In this document: positions 24,503-32,686 of the stretch, in pieces
Layout of the letters: each line of letters opens with the position of its first letter
Numbering within the stretch: position 1 is the stretch's first letter
Assembly (NCBI RefSeq): GCF_046250175.1
Contig: NZ_CP176468.1
Reading direction: 5' to 3' (one strand)
From: Psychromonas sp030397575
GTDB taxonomy: Bacteria > Pseudomonadota > Gammaproteobacteria > Enterobacterales > Psychromonadaceae
DNA length: 64,000 bases
Program-made: the position numbers and the translations under genes
Notes under the pieces: model-generated
What the model saw: only the letters and a program-made list of their open reading frames with translations
The model's database searches: none
Told to the model about the DNA's origin: nothing

Positions 24503-25351
24503 ATGTTACATGCTTATACGCCACCAGAACGTTTTCTTCCTTATTTGACTTGGCCTGAAATTGATCAGATGGAAGATAAAGAAAATGTCGTTATCGTATT
24601 GCCAGTTGGGGCAATAGAACAACATGGTCCTCACCTTCCTTGCTCTGTTGATGCAACGGTCTCAGCGGGTGTTGTTGGTCATGCTTTAGCGTTATTACCG
24701 CAAGATATTCCTGCTTATGGCATCCCCACGATCACTTACGGCAAGTCCGATGAACATTTGCACTTCCCTGGCACCTTAACGCTTACTGGAGAGTTGTTAT
24801 TACATACGGTTCAAGAGCTCGGTGAATCACTTTATCGTTCAGGGTTTAGAAAATTGTTGATGGTGAATGCACATGGTGGTCAACCGCAACCATTAGAGAT
24901 GGCTGCACGTGAATTACGTCTACGCCATGGTGACTTTATGGTGATTGCTCGTGATGTTTGGAGCTTACCGCATAACGATGACTTTATATCTGAGAAAGAA
25001 AAGCAATTATCAATGCATGCTGGACATGGTGAAACAGCGATCATGATGGCCTTGTTACCTGATTCAGTGCATATGGAACGCAGTGAAGCACATTACCCAG
25101 AGCCTTTTCCTTGCCCAACATTAACGAATGGTCGCCCTGCGGCTGCTTGGGCAAGTATCGACTTTGGGCCATCTGGTGTTATTGGTGACCCTAGTGCTGC
25201 AACTTTAGAGCAAGGAGAACAGCTATTAAGTGATCTTGCTACTCAGTGGGCTACAGCTATAAGCGAAATTCATCATGCACAATGGGTAAAACGAGAGTAT
25301 CAATCTTGGGGTAAAAGCCAATTTAATGGTTACGTCCATAGTCAAAAATAG
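24503..25351 (+). CDS. Creatininase-family amidohydrolase
   Basis: A 282-residue protein with the metal-ligand pattern of the creatininase family: VGAIEQHGPHLPCSVDA (Glu, His, Asp ligands), VNAHGGQPQPLEMAARELR and HAGHGETAIMMAL (His, Glu). Members open cyclic amides such as creatinine, or cleave related amides in heterocycle and cofactor pathways. Placed in the middle of the operon, ten bases after RidA, it would act after the amidohydrolase. Exact substrate unknown. Confidence 0.92.
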   Translation: MLHAYTPPERFLPYLTWPEIDQMEDKENVVIVLPVGAIEQHGPHLPCSVDATVSAGVVGHALALLPQDIPAYGIPTITYGKSDEHLHFPGTLTLTGELLLHTVQELGESLYRSGFRKLLMVNAHGGQPQPLEMAARELRLRHGDFMVIARDVWSLPHNDDFISEKEKQLSMHAGHGETAIMMALLPDSVHMERSEAHYPEPFPCPTLTNGRPAAAWASIDFGPSGVIGDPSAATLEQGEQLLSDLATQWATAISEIHHAQWVKREYQSWGKSQFNGYVHSQK

Positions 25352-25418
25352 CTTTCATTGAGAACCGGCTATTCAAAAATTACTTAAACACTATTTTAGT
25401 TAATAAAGAGGGAACGAT

Positions 25419-26423
25419 ATGAACCAAAGTAAACAACAGTCAGTACGTACTCGTGTTATTGGACTAACTGCATTAGCGGCGTCAATGGCTTTATCAACCA
25501 GTGCAATGGCCGAGCAAACTCCATTTAACTTTGTCACCAATTGGTACGCACAGGCCGAACATGGCGGTTTCTATCAAGCATTAGGAGCTGATTTATATAA
25601 AGATAATGGATTAGATGTCAGCATCAAAATGGGCGGACCACAGGTTAATACCGTGCAGTTATTGGCCGCAGGGCGAGCTCAGTGTGCCTTAGTGGATGAT
25701 ATCGGGGCGATCAACGCAGTGAAAAAAGGTGTACCGATTAAAATAGTAGCGACTAGCTTCCAATTTGATCCTACTGTGATCATTACCCATAGCAATATTA
25801 ATAAATTATCTGATTTAAAAGACAATACTATATTGATATCGAGTAGTGCTTATTCAAGCTGGTGGCCTTGGGCAAAAAAACAATATGGTTTTACTGATGC
25901 CATGACACGTCCTTACACCTTCAACATTCAACCTTTTGTACTGGATAATAAGATTGCACAGCAAGGATTTTTAACCTCTGAACCCTTTGCAATGAAACAG
26001 GCGGGCGCTGATCATAAAGTGTTTATGATTGGTAAAGATGGCTTTCCTCCTTATGGTAACTCGATTGCTTGTCGTACAGATGCCATTACCAACAATGGTG
26101 AGCAAATTACTGCATTCTTATCAGCAACTATGGAAGGCTGGAAACAATATCTAACGGATCCAACTGAAGGTAACAAATTAATTGTTAAAAATAATCCTAA
26201 TATGAGTGCTGAGCAACTTAGTTACTCGTTGAAGGAGTTAAACCGCTCTGAAATCGTTACCGGCGGTGATGCTAAGGCTAAGGGTATTGGTATTATTACT
26301 GAAGATAGAATGCGTAAAACATGGCAAATGGGTGTTGATAATGGTTTATTTAAAGCATCGGAAGTTAGTTTAGAGAGTATCTTTACGACGCAGTTTATCG
26401 ACGCTGTGAAGGTGGTGTTATGA
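25419..26423 (+). CDS. ABC transporter substrate-binding protein, NMT1/SsuA-like
   Basis: A 334-residue secreted protein with a signal peptide ending SAMAEQ (about residue 32). The mature part starts FNFVTNWYAQAEHGGFYQALGADLYKDNGLDVSIKMGGP, the pattern of NMT1/THI5-like and SsuA/TauA-like binding proteins for pyrimidine precursors, sulfonates and related small molecules. Two aromatic-rich segments (SSWWPWAKKQYGF) may line the pocket. It is followed by its ATPase and permease with four-base overlaps. The transported compound is probably the substrate of the amidohydrolases in the same operon. Confidence 0.9.
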   Translation: MNQSKQQSVRTRVIGLTALAASMALSTSAMAEQTPFNFVTNWYAQAEHGGFYQALGADLYKDNGLDVSIKMGGPQVNTVQLLAAGRAQCALVDDIGAINAVKKGVPIKIVATSFQFDPTVIITHSNINKLSDLKDNTILISSSAYSSWWPWAKKQYGFTDAMTRPYTFNIQPFVLDNKIAQQGFLTSEPFAMKQAGADHKVFMIGKDGFPPYGNSIACRTDAITNNGEQITAFLSATMEGWKQYLTDPTEGNKLIVKNNPNMSAEQLSYSLKELNRSEIVTGGDAKAKGIGIITEDRMRKTWQMGVDNGLFKASEVSLESIFTTQFIDAVKVVL

Positions 26424-27253
26424 GTCAAATCAATATAAAGAGTGATGATAGTGAACCAATATCATCTTCTAATTTACCCGCTGCAGTGGAGTTACTCTCA
26501 ACAGAGAAAACCTATCCGAACGGTACACAAGCTTTGTTGCCTGTTGATTTGAAAATTAAGCAGGGTGAATTTGTCACCTTACTTGGCCCATCTGGCTGCG
26601 GTAAAAGTACATTGTTAAAAATGGTCGCTGGATTGGAGTCTCCTTCTGATGGGCGCTTACTGTTATGGCGTAAACCTATCGATAAATTGCATGAAAGTGA
26701 CCGAACTTTATCCTTCGTGTTTCAAGAAGCTTCTTTAATGGTATGGCACTCAGTGCGTAAAAACATCAGCTTAGCCTTGGAGTTAGAAGGAGTTAAAGGG
26801 CAAGAAGCAGAGCAACGAGTAGACCAAGCGTTAAAGCTAGTAGGGCTTGAAAAGTTTGCCGACTCATTACCTAAAGAATTATCAGGTGGTATGCAAATGC
26901 GCGTTTCCATTGCGCGAGGGTTAGTGATTAAACCTGACTTGTTACTGATGGATGAACCCTTTGGGGCACTAGATGAGATAACTCGCTTTAAGTTAGATAG
27001 TGATCTATTAAGGCTTTGGCAGGAAAATGGTCTAACCGTGATTTTTGTAACGCATTCAATTCATGAAGCAGTGTTCCTATCTCAAAGAGTAATAGTCATG
27101 GCTGCCCGCCCTGGCAGGGTGATTGCAAATATTGAAATTGATGAACCTTTTCCTCGTACTCAACAGTTCCGTTTACAGCCTAAGTTTTCTCAATATGCGA
27201 TGGAATTACATCAGTATTTAGAGAATGCATCCATTGAAGAGGCAACCTCATGA
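26420..27253 (+). CDS. ABC transporter ATP-binding protein
   Basis: A 277-residue nucleotide-binding subunit with Walker A GPSGCGKST, Q-loop FVFQEASLMVW, signature LSGGMQMRVSIARGL, Walker B LLLMDEPFGALDE and switch His in FVTHSIHEAVFL. It resembles SsuB/TauB-type ATPases of nitrate/sulfonate/pyrimidine-precursor importers. It overlaps both neighbours by four bases, which indicates tight translational coupling with binding protein and permease. Confidence 0.95.
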   Translation: MSQINIKSDDSEPISSSNLPAAVELLSTEKTYPNGTQALLPVDLKIKQGEFVTLLGPSGCGKSTLLKMVAGLESPSDGRLLLWRKPIDKLHESDRTLSFVFQEASLMVWHSVRKNISLALELEGVKGQEAEQRVDQALKLVGLEKFADSLPKELSGGMQMRVSIARGLVIKPDLLLMDEPFGALDEITRFKLDSDLLRLWQENGLTVIFVTHSIHEAVFLSQRVIVMAARPGRVIANIEIDEPFPRTQQFRLQPKFSQYAMELHQYLENASIEEATS

Positions 27254-28056
27254 ATGCTAAAACAGAAAAACAGCCTTTGCTAGCTAATCCAAGGTACAAA
27301 AAGATCATTATTCCTAGTTTGATTGCGATGCTGATTATTTTTACTTGGCAATTTATCGTGGTGACCGCAGACATACCTGAGTATATCTTTCCGTCTCCTT
27401 TTGTGACGGCTAAGACGCTATATGCTGATTGGGGGTTATTAGGACCTGCGCTACTTTATACGTTAAAAGTAACTTTATTATCTTTTTTATTAGCGATTGT
27501 TGTAGGAGTGAGTGTTGCCTTTGTGTTTGTACAAAATAGAGCCATTGAAACGGCTCTATTTCCATACGCCGTACTATTACAAGTGACGCCTATTGTCGCC
27601 ATTGCACCTTTGATTATTATTTGGATTCAAAATACTACGTTAGCCTTAGTCGTGTGTTCTACATTAGTGGCAATATTTCCGATTATCTCCAATACCACGC
27701 TTGGTTTACGCAGTGTTTCTCCTAATTTATTAGCTTATTTTAAACTACGTCGTGCCAGCCGTTTACAAATTCTATTTCGCTTACGCGTACCTTCTGCAAT
27801 GCCCTATTTCTTTGCGGCACTGCAAATTGCCAGTGGTTTGTCATTAGTTGGTGCGGTTGTCGCAGAATTTGTGGCAGGTACTGGTGGTGCAAATACTGGC
27901 TTGGCGTATCAAATTCTGCAGTCAGGTTATCAGTTGAACATTCCTCGTATGTTTGCTGCTCTTACCTTGATATCTCTAACGGGAGTGGTGTTGTTTGCTG
28001 CAATGTCCATGATATCTAAGCTAGTGATAGGGCATTGGCATGAAAGCGAAGTGTAG
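27250..28056 (+). CDS. ABC transporter permease
   Basis: A 268-residue inner-membrane protein with about six hydrophobic segments. FPSPFVTAKTLYADWGLLGPALLYTLKVTLLSFLLAIVVGVSVAF and the EAA-like coupling segment (LLAYFKLRRASRLQILFRLRVPSAMPYFFAALQIASGLSLVGAVVAEFV) match SsuC-type permeases. It forms the channel with the ATPase encoded just upstream. Confidence 0.95.
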   Translation: MNAKTEKQPLLANPRYKKIIIPSLIAMLIIFTWQFIVVTADIPEYIFPSPFVTAKTLYADWGLLGPALLYTLKVTLLSFLLAIVVGVSVAFVFVQNRAIETALFPYAVLLQVTPIVAIAPLIIIWIQNTTLALVVCSTLVAIFPIISNTTLGLRSVSPNLLAYFKLRRASRLQILFRLRVPSAMPYFFAALQIASGLSLVGAVVAEFVAGTGGANTGLAYQILQSGYQLNIPRMFAALTLISLTGVVLFAAMSMISKLVIGHWHESEV

Positions 28057-28087
28057 CGAAAATTTAATCAGTAGTAAGGAACAAGTT

Positions 28088-29437
28088 ATGGCAGTTAGTG
28101 AAGCAATACAGACATTACAAACAAGGTTGCCTTCATTGGATTGGGTAACGTCACCCATTCAAGTAAAGCGACTATCAAAGGATTTTCATTGGTTTAGCCC
28201 TATTTTATTTGCGCAATTAAACACCAAAAAAGCCGATATAGTGGTTCGTCCTAAAAATGAGAAGGAATTAAAAGAGGTTGTTGCTCAATGTGCTGCACTG
28301 AAATTACCCATGACGGTAAGAGGCGGTGGAACAGGTAATTATGGTCAGTCAGTACCTTTACAGGGTGGAGTGACAATTGATACTTCTCATTATAACCAGA
28401 TAAATTGGTTATCTCCGGATGATGGTATTGTCTCTGTGCAATCTGGTATTAAGTTAGGGGCTCTCGAAGACGCTGCAAGAGATCAAGGCTGGGAACTTCG
28501 TTGTATGCCTTCTACCTATAAAATGGCGTCGATAGGTGGGTTATTCTCTGGCGGCTTTGGAGGCGTTGGTTCAATAAACTATGGGCCGGTGGCTGCTGAA
28601 GGAACTATTTTATCTGTCAGAGTGATGACCATTTCTGAAACACCTGACATTTTTGAGGTGGGTGGTGATGAGTTAACGAGTTTCCATCATACCTATGGGA
28701 CGAATGGTATCATTTTAGATATTGAATTAGCATTAGCACCCGCTAGAGTATGGGATGAGTATTTACTTTCCTTTAAACAGCTTGATGATGCCATTCAATT
28801 CTCTAAACAAGTTGCTAACAGTACTGGTATAGATAAACGCAATATCGCGGTTTTTGATGCTTACAGTGCTAGCCATTTTGAGCAAACACCAAAAGAGTTA
28901 GCTGCATCGGATTATGTTGTAATAGCGGTGATTGCATCTAATGCAAAACGGCCTATGCTGAAATTAATGGAAAATGCGCAGGGTAAGATTGAATGGAGCC
29001 AAACCTTTCAAGAAGCGTTACAAAGTAAGTCTACATTGATGGAATGCTGCTGGAATCATTCAACTTTGCTCGCATTAAAAAATAATAAAGCGCTTACTTA
29101 TCTTCAAACTAATTATGATGTCGATAATGTTGTTGAACAATTAACTCAAATTGATGAGGCAAGTAACTCTCAAGCTCAAGTGCATCTTGAGGTGATTAGA
29201 ATGGCTGATAGTGAATTAGCGATTGTGGGATTACCACTGATTCATTTTCAGAGTGCAGAGCAACTACAAAACATCGTTGATATACATACACAGTTTGGAG
29301 TGAGCATTAATGATCCACATGTTTACACACTTGAAGACGGTAAGCATAAAGGTTGTTTCAGTCATTCTATTTTAGACAGTAAGCGCAAGAACGATCCATT
29401 AAATCTTTTAAATGTTGGGAAGTTAAGAAGCCTTTAA
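28088..29437 (+). CDS. FAD-binding oxidase/dehydrogenase (GlcD/VAO-type fold)
   Basis: About 449 residues from the ATG at 28088 (AAGGA upstream; a longer frame overlaps the permease). The N-terminal FAD domain contains VVRPKNEKELKEVVAQCAALKLPMTVRGGGTGNYGQSVPLQGGVTIDTS and PSTYKMASIGGLFSGGFGGVGSINYG, typical of the GlcD/D-lactate dehydrogenase group. The C-terminal half is less conserved. It would oxidise a hydroxy acid or similar pathway intermediate, passing electrons to oxygen, quinone or the PDR-type reductase of the same operon. Last gene before a terminator. Confidence 0.88.
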   Translation: MAVSEAIQTLQTRLPSLDWVTSPIQVKRLSKDFHWFSPILFAQLNTKKADIVVRPKNEKELKEVVAQCAALKLPMTVRGGGTGNYGQSVPLQGGVTIDTSHYNQINWLSPDDGIVSVQSGIKLGALEDAARDQGWELRCMPSTYKMASIGGLFSGGFGGVGSINYGPVAAEGTILSVRVMTISETPDIFEVGGDELTSFHHTYGTNGIILDIELALAPARVWDEYLLSFKQLDDAIQFSKQVANSTGIDKRNIAVFDAYSASHFEQTPKELAASDYVVIAVIASNAKRPMLKLMENAQGKIEWSQTFQEALQSKSTLMECCWNHSTLLALKNNKALTYLQTNYDVDNVVEQLTQIDEASNSQAQVHLEVIRMADSELAIVGLPLIHFQSAEQLQNIVDIHTQFGVSINDPHVYTLEDGKHKGCFSHSILDSKRKNDPLNLLNVGKLRSL

Positions 29438-29451
29438 TAAGTTGTTCATAG

Positions 29452-29487
29452 AAAAATACCAATTTATTGGCTTAGATTGGTATTTTT
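29452..29487 (+). terminator. Intrinsic terminator of the catabolic operon
   Basis: A 12-bp stem AAAAATACCAAT with its complement around a 12-base loop, ending in five T residues. The TACCAAT/ATTGGTA core resembles the ends of the repeat family in this window, so the terminator may derive from one. Confidence 0.85.
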
Positions 29488-29666
29488 ACAGTGATGTTAT
29501 CTCTTAAAGAGCGACTGTATTTTGCGGCATTATAAGTATATTTCAGTGGGATTATTATCTATTTTTTCTTGATAGTATTTCATTGAAGAGCGTGTTTATC
29601 TTTCATTTGTTGACTATTACTATGACCTGATTAAATGACTTATTCATCTTTTATTAGGAACATAAC

Positions 29667-29960
29667 ATGCCTGCATTAACTATTATTGCCAATATCGTTG
29701 TAAAGCCTGAGCACCTAGAATTTGTTAGATCTGAACTATTAACATTAGTTGAAATAACAAAAACGGAAACGGGGTGTATTAATTACGATCTTCATCAAGA
29801 TAAAGAAAACCCTAACCATTTTATCATGTTTGAAAAATGGCAAAACCGTGCGTTATGGAAAAAACATGGTACTGCTGATCATTTTACTGCTTATGTGCAA
29901 GCTGCTGAAGGTAAAATTGATAGCTTTACAGTTAATGAAATGAATTTGTTAACTGCTTAA
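29667..29960 (+). CDS. Putative quinol monooxygenase (ABM domain, YgiN-like)
   Basis: A 97-residue single-domain protein. LTIIANIVVKPEHLEFVRSELLTLVEITKTETGCINYDLHQDKENPNHFIMFEKWQNRALWKKHGTADHFTAY contains the conserved dimeric alpha/beta barrel pattern of antibiotic-biosynthesis-monooxygenase (ABM) proteins. YgiN-like members may cycle quinols or detoxify reactive carbonyls without a cofactor. It is 230 bases beyond the operon terminator and has its own terminator, so it is separately expressed. Confidence 0.9.
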   Translation: MPALTIIANIVVKPEHLEFVRSELLTLVEITKTETGCINYDLHQDKENPNHFIMFEKWQNRALWKKHGTADHFTAYVQAAEGKIDSFTVNEMNLLTA

Positions 29961-30022
29961 TTTTACAATCACGGGCGTTATTCATCTGCTATTAATGGGT
30001 AATACTTGTATGCAAACATTGA

Positions 30023-30055
30023 ACAAAGTCTCATATTATGAGGCTTTGTCATTTT
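30023..30055 (+). terminator. Terminator of the ABM gene
   Basis: A 12-bp stem (ACAAAGTCTCAT with one G-T pair to its partner) and an ATT loop, followed by CATTTTAAC. Confidence 0.8.
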
Positions 30056-30058
30056 AAC

Positions 30059-30461
30059 TTATAGTACCCAAACTAGAATAATTCTAAAGTCACGACCTGG
30101 TGACATATTGCCCGCATCACCGTATATGGTTTCACCAAAGGTAGATTGAACTCGGTGTTCTTTATCAAATAAGTTACTAACAGAGAGGGTGAGTTTTAAC
30201 GCATCATCATTTAGTGGCAAGTATTGAAGGTAAAGATCGTGAACACCATAACCAAGCTTGTCTAAGAGATCGTCATTCGTTTTAGTTAAGTGTGTTGTTA
30301 CAAAGTTACTAGCCCAACTAAAATCTAGAGCATCAGATAACTGATTATTAACGTTAGTATTAATATGATCACCTGCAGAAATACCAAGATCAGTATCCTC
30401 ATATAGTCATTTTATTTTCAATTCTGTTTTCATTTTTTATCTGTGATCCATCTTCAAAAAA
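30059..30461 (-). pseudogene. C-terminal remnant of a TonB-dependent outer-membrane receptor
   Basis: Reading the minus strand, the final 115 codons before a TAA at 30059 encode a beta-barrel end: SVSNLFDKEHRV, GETIYGDAGNMSPGRDFRIILVW, preceded by NQLSDALDFSWASNFV. These are hallmarks of the last strands of TonB-dependent receptors, particularly heme/siderophore types. Immediately upstream, a shifted frame continues with EDGSQIKNENRIENKMTI, joining the first at a frameshift near 30405-30409. The remaining several hundred codons and the plug domain are absent. The remnant is clearly non-functional, left by deletion, and lies between two unrelated operons. Confidence 0.8.
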
Positions 30462-30517
30462 ATTATAAATAAAAATAAATAGCCTAATTATTGATAGGAA
30501 AATGAGTTAAATCACAT

Positions 30518-30547
30518 AAATGTAACCGCTTTCTGTAACCGGTTACA
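30518..30547. promoter_or_regulatory. LacI-type operator (plus half-site) before the PTS operon
   Basis: TGTAACCGGTTACA at 30534-30547 is a perfect 14-bp palindrome with the central CpG of LacI-family operators. Another TGTAACCG half-site lies at 30521-30528. The same TGTAACCGGTTAC core occurs beside the lacI-type gene at 36821, linking regulator and PTS operon. Confidence 0.85.
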
Positions 30548-30621
30548 TTTATGCGTTACATTAAATTCGAATACAAGATCTGTTGGATTTTAAATTATCA
30601 ATGCAATAAAAGGGAAATATT

Positions 30622-30927
30622 ATGACTAAGATTCTACTTTGCTGTGCCGCTGGTATGTCGACCAGTATGGTGGTTAAAAAAATGCGTGAATCTGCTTCTA
30701 ATAAAGGTATTGAGGTACAAATTGATGCTGTTGGTTTAGAAGAGTTTGATTCACATTTAGCAGAATATGACTGTTTTTTATTGGGCCCTCAAATCAAATA
30801 TAAATTGAATGATTTTAAGGTTAAGGCTGATCAAGTAGGCAAGCCTATTACGGTCATTAATCAAATGGATTACGGAATGATGAAAGGCGAGAAAATATTA
30901 GCTGATGCGTTGGCGCTGATTAATTAA
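30622..30927 (+). CDS. PTS lactose/cellobiose-type IIB component
   Basis: A 101-residue cytosolic protein with the phosphocysteine loop LCCAAGMSTSMVV (Cys8 by comparison with ChbB/CelA), and CFLLGPQIKYKLNDFK, the typical second conserved block. It passes phosphate from IIA to the sugar during uptake. It is the first gene of the operon, 75 bases after the palindromic operator, and is followed by IIC after 13 bases. Confidence 0.95.
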   Translation: MTKILLCCAAGMSTSMVVKKMRESASNKGIEVQIDAVGLEEFDSHLAEYDCFLLGPQIKYKLNDFKVKADQVGKPITVINQMDYGMMKGEKILADALALIN

Positions 30928-30940
30928 AGAGGGTCGCAGT

Positions 30941-32233
30941 ATGTCTAGTAAATTTTTTGAGTTTTTAGAAAATACGTTGACGCCGATTGCAGGTAAGTTC
31001 GCTGCGCAAAGGCATATTTGTGCTATTCGTGATGGATTTATTGGCGCAATGCCTTTTATGATTGTAGGTTCATTTCTCCTCGTATTTGCTTTCCCACCAT
31101 TTTCACCTGAAACCACTTTTGGTTTTGGTCAATGGTGGCTAGGGTTATCTAAGCAGTACTTTGGTGAGATCATGACACCTTTCCATATGACGATGGGCAT
31201 TATGTCCTGTTATATCTGTACTTGTATCGCTTACAACTTAGCAAAAACTTATAAACTCGATGGTTTATCTATAAGTATGTTAGCGTTAATGACGTTTTTA
31301 TTAATTTCTGCACCAATGGAAGAGGGGGTACTGCCAGCCTCATATTTGGGAGGTACTGGGATATTTACAGCGATTATCATCTCTATTTTAGTCACAGAGT
31401 TAGCTTATTTTCTTAACCGAAAAAACATTGGCTTTAAAATGCCAGAGCAAGTGCCAGATAAGATTCGTGAATCATTTAATTTATTAATTCCTGCGTTAAT
31501 TATTATTTTGACCATTTATCCAATTAACTTATTAGTACAGCATGAATTTAATTTAATTATCCCTGGCGCAATCATGGCTGTGTTCCAACCTTTAATATCA
31601 GCATCTGACACGCTTCCAGCTATTTTATTAGCGGTATTAGTCGCACATGTTCTTTGGTTCGCTGGTATTCATGGTGCAGCGATTGTTGGTGGTATTATGG
31701 CTCCGTTCTTCCTTTCTAACTTAGGTGCAAATCAAGAAGCATTAGCGGCTGGTATGGAGTTACCACATATTTTTATTGAATCATTCTGGTCTTTCTTTGT
31801 GACCTTAGGTGGCTCTGGTGCAACATTTGCTTTGGTCTTGATGTATTTACGTAGTAAATCAGCTCACCTAAAAGCGATTGGTAAATTAAGCTTAGTACCT
31901 TCCATATTTAACATTAATGAACCGATTATATTTGGTACGCCATTTGTTATGAATCCAACTATGTTTATTCCCTTTGTTTGTATCCCTATGGTGAATGCGA
32001 CTATCGCTTATTGCGCGGCAAGTTGGGATTTAATTGGTAAAACTATTTCATTAGTACCTTGGACTGCACCTGCGCCAATTGGTGCTGCATGGGGAGCAGG
32101 TTGGCAGATCAATAATGCCATCTTAGTGTTCATTCTTATCGGTATCAATATGGTGCTTTACTACCCATTCTTCAAAATTTACGAGAAACAGCTTATTGCT
32201 GAAGAAACAACAGAAAGTCAAACAAACGCATAA
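30941..32233 (+). CDS. PTS cellobiose-type IIC component (permease)
   Basis: A 430-residue polytopic protein. FEFLENTLTPIAGKFAAQRHICAIRDGFIGAMPFMIVGSFLLV is the classic N-terminus of CelB-type IIC proteins, and FNINEPIIFGTPFVMNPTMFIPF and WTAPAPIGAAWGAGW are the conserved substrate-site blocks. It moves a beta-linked diholoside or beta-glucoside across the inner membrane with phosphorylation by IIB. The sugar (cellobiose, chitobiose, salicin, laminaribiose) cannot be fixed from sequence. Confidence 0.95.
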   Translation: MSSKFFEFLENTLTPIAGKFAAQRHICAIRDGFIGAMPFMIVGSFLLVFAFPPFSPETTFGFGQWWLGLSKQYFGEIMTPFHMTMGIMSCYICTCIAYNLAKTYKLDGLSISMLALMTFLLISAPMEEGVLPASYLGGTGIFTAIIISILVTELAYFLNRKNIGFKMPEQVPDKIRESFNLLIPALIIILTIYPINLLVQHEFNLIIPGAIMAVFQPLISASDTLPAILLAVLVAHVLWFAGIHGAAIVGGIMAPFFLSNLGANQEALAAGMELPHIFIESFWSFFVTLGGSGATFALVLMYLRSKSAHLKAIGKLSLVPSIFNINEPIIFGTPFVMNPTMFIPFVCIPMVNATIAYCAASWDLIGKTISLVPWTAPAPIGAAWGAGWQINNAILVFILIGINMVLYYPFFKIYEKQLIAEETTESQTNA

Positions 32234-32269
32234 GCGTTAATCGTATATTTTCAATTTTACATTGGTCAG

Positions 32270-32290
32270 GAGCTACTTGCTGTAGCTCCC
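32270..32290 (+). other. Hairpin between the IIC and IIA genes
   Basis: An 8-bp GC-rich stem GGAGCTAC with a TTGCT loop and no U-tract, between two genes of one operon. Probably an mRNA-processing or stability element rather than a terminator. Confidence 0.5.
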
Positions 32291-32309
32291 TAGTAAGTCG
32301 CGGGGTTTT

Positions 32310-32618
32310 ATGATGGATTTAGAAATGACGGTAATGGAGTTAATCATCAATGCTGGTGAGTCAAAAAGTTTAGCAATGCAGGCTTTAGTGTCAGCAAAGA
32401 AGGGCGAATGGCACGAAGTTGATAGTTTACTTTCGCAGTCTACAGAGGCATCAAAGCGTGCACATAAAGTGCAAACAGAGTTAATCGGTTTAGATGAAGG
32501 CGAAGGCAAAGTACCAATGAATTTGATCATGGTGCATGCACAGGACCATATTATGACGGCGATGTTAGCGCGTGAATTAATTGAAGAAATTATAGATATT
32601 CATCGCAAACTAACATGA
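32310..32618 (+). CDS. PTS lactose/cellobiose-type IIA component
   Basis: A 102-residue all-helical protein of the IIA-Lac/Cel family. NAGESKSLAMQALVSAKKGEW and LIMVHAQDHIMTAMLARELIEEII are conserved; the phosphorylated histidine is likely His76 in VHAQDH. There are two adjacent ATGs (32310 and 32313); either may be used. It is separated from the IIC gene by a hairpin and followed by a GH1 gene 60 bases later. Confidence 0.94.
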   Translation: MMDLEMTVMELIINAGESKSLAMQALVSAKKGEWHEVDSLLSQSTEASKRAHKVQTELIGLDEGEGKVPMNLIMVHAQDHIMTAMLARELIEEIIDIHRKLT

Positions 32619-32686
32619 TTGTCTACGTCGTTGGTTACAGCATAGTTATTTATTAAGAGTTAAGTATTAAATGATGAGGAGTGAAC

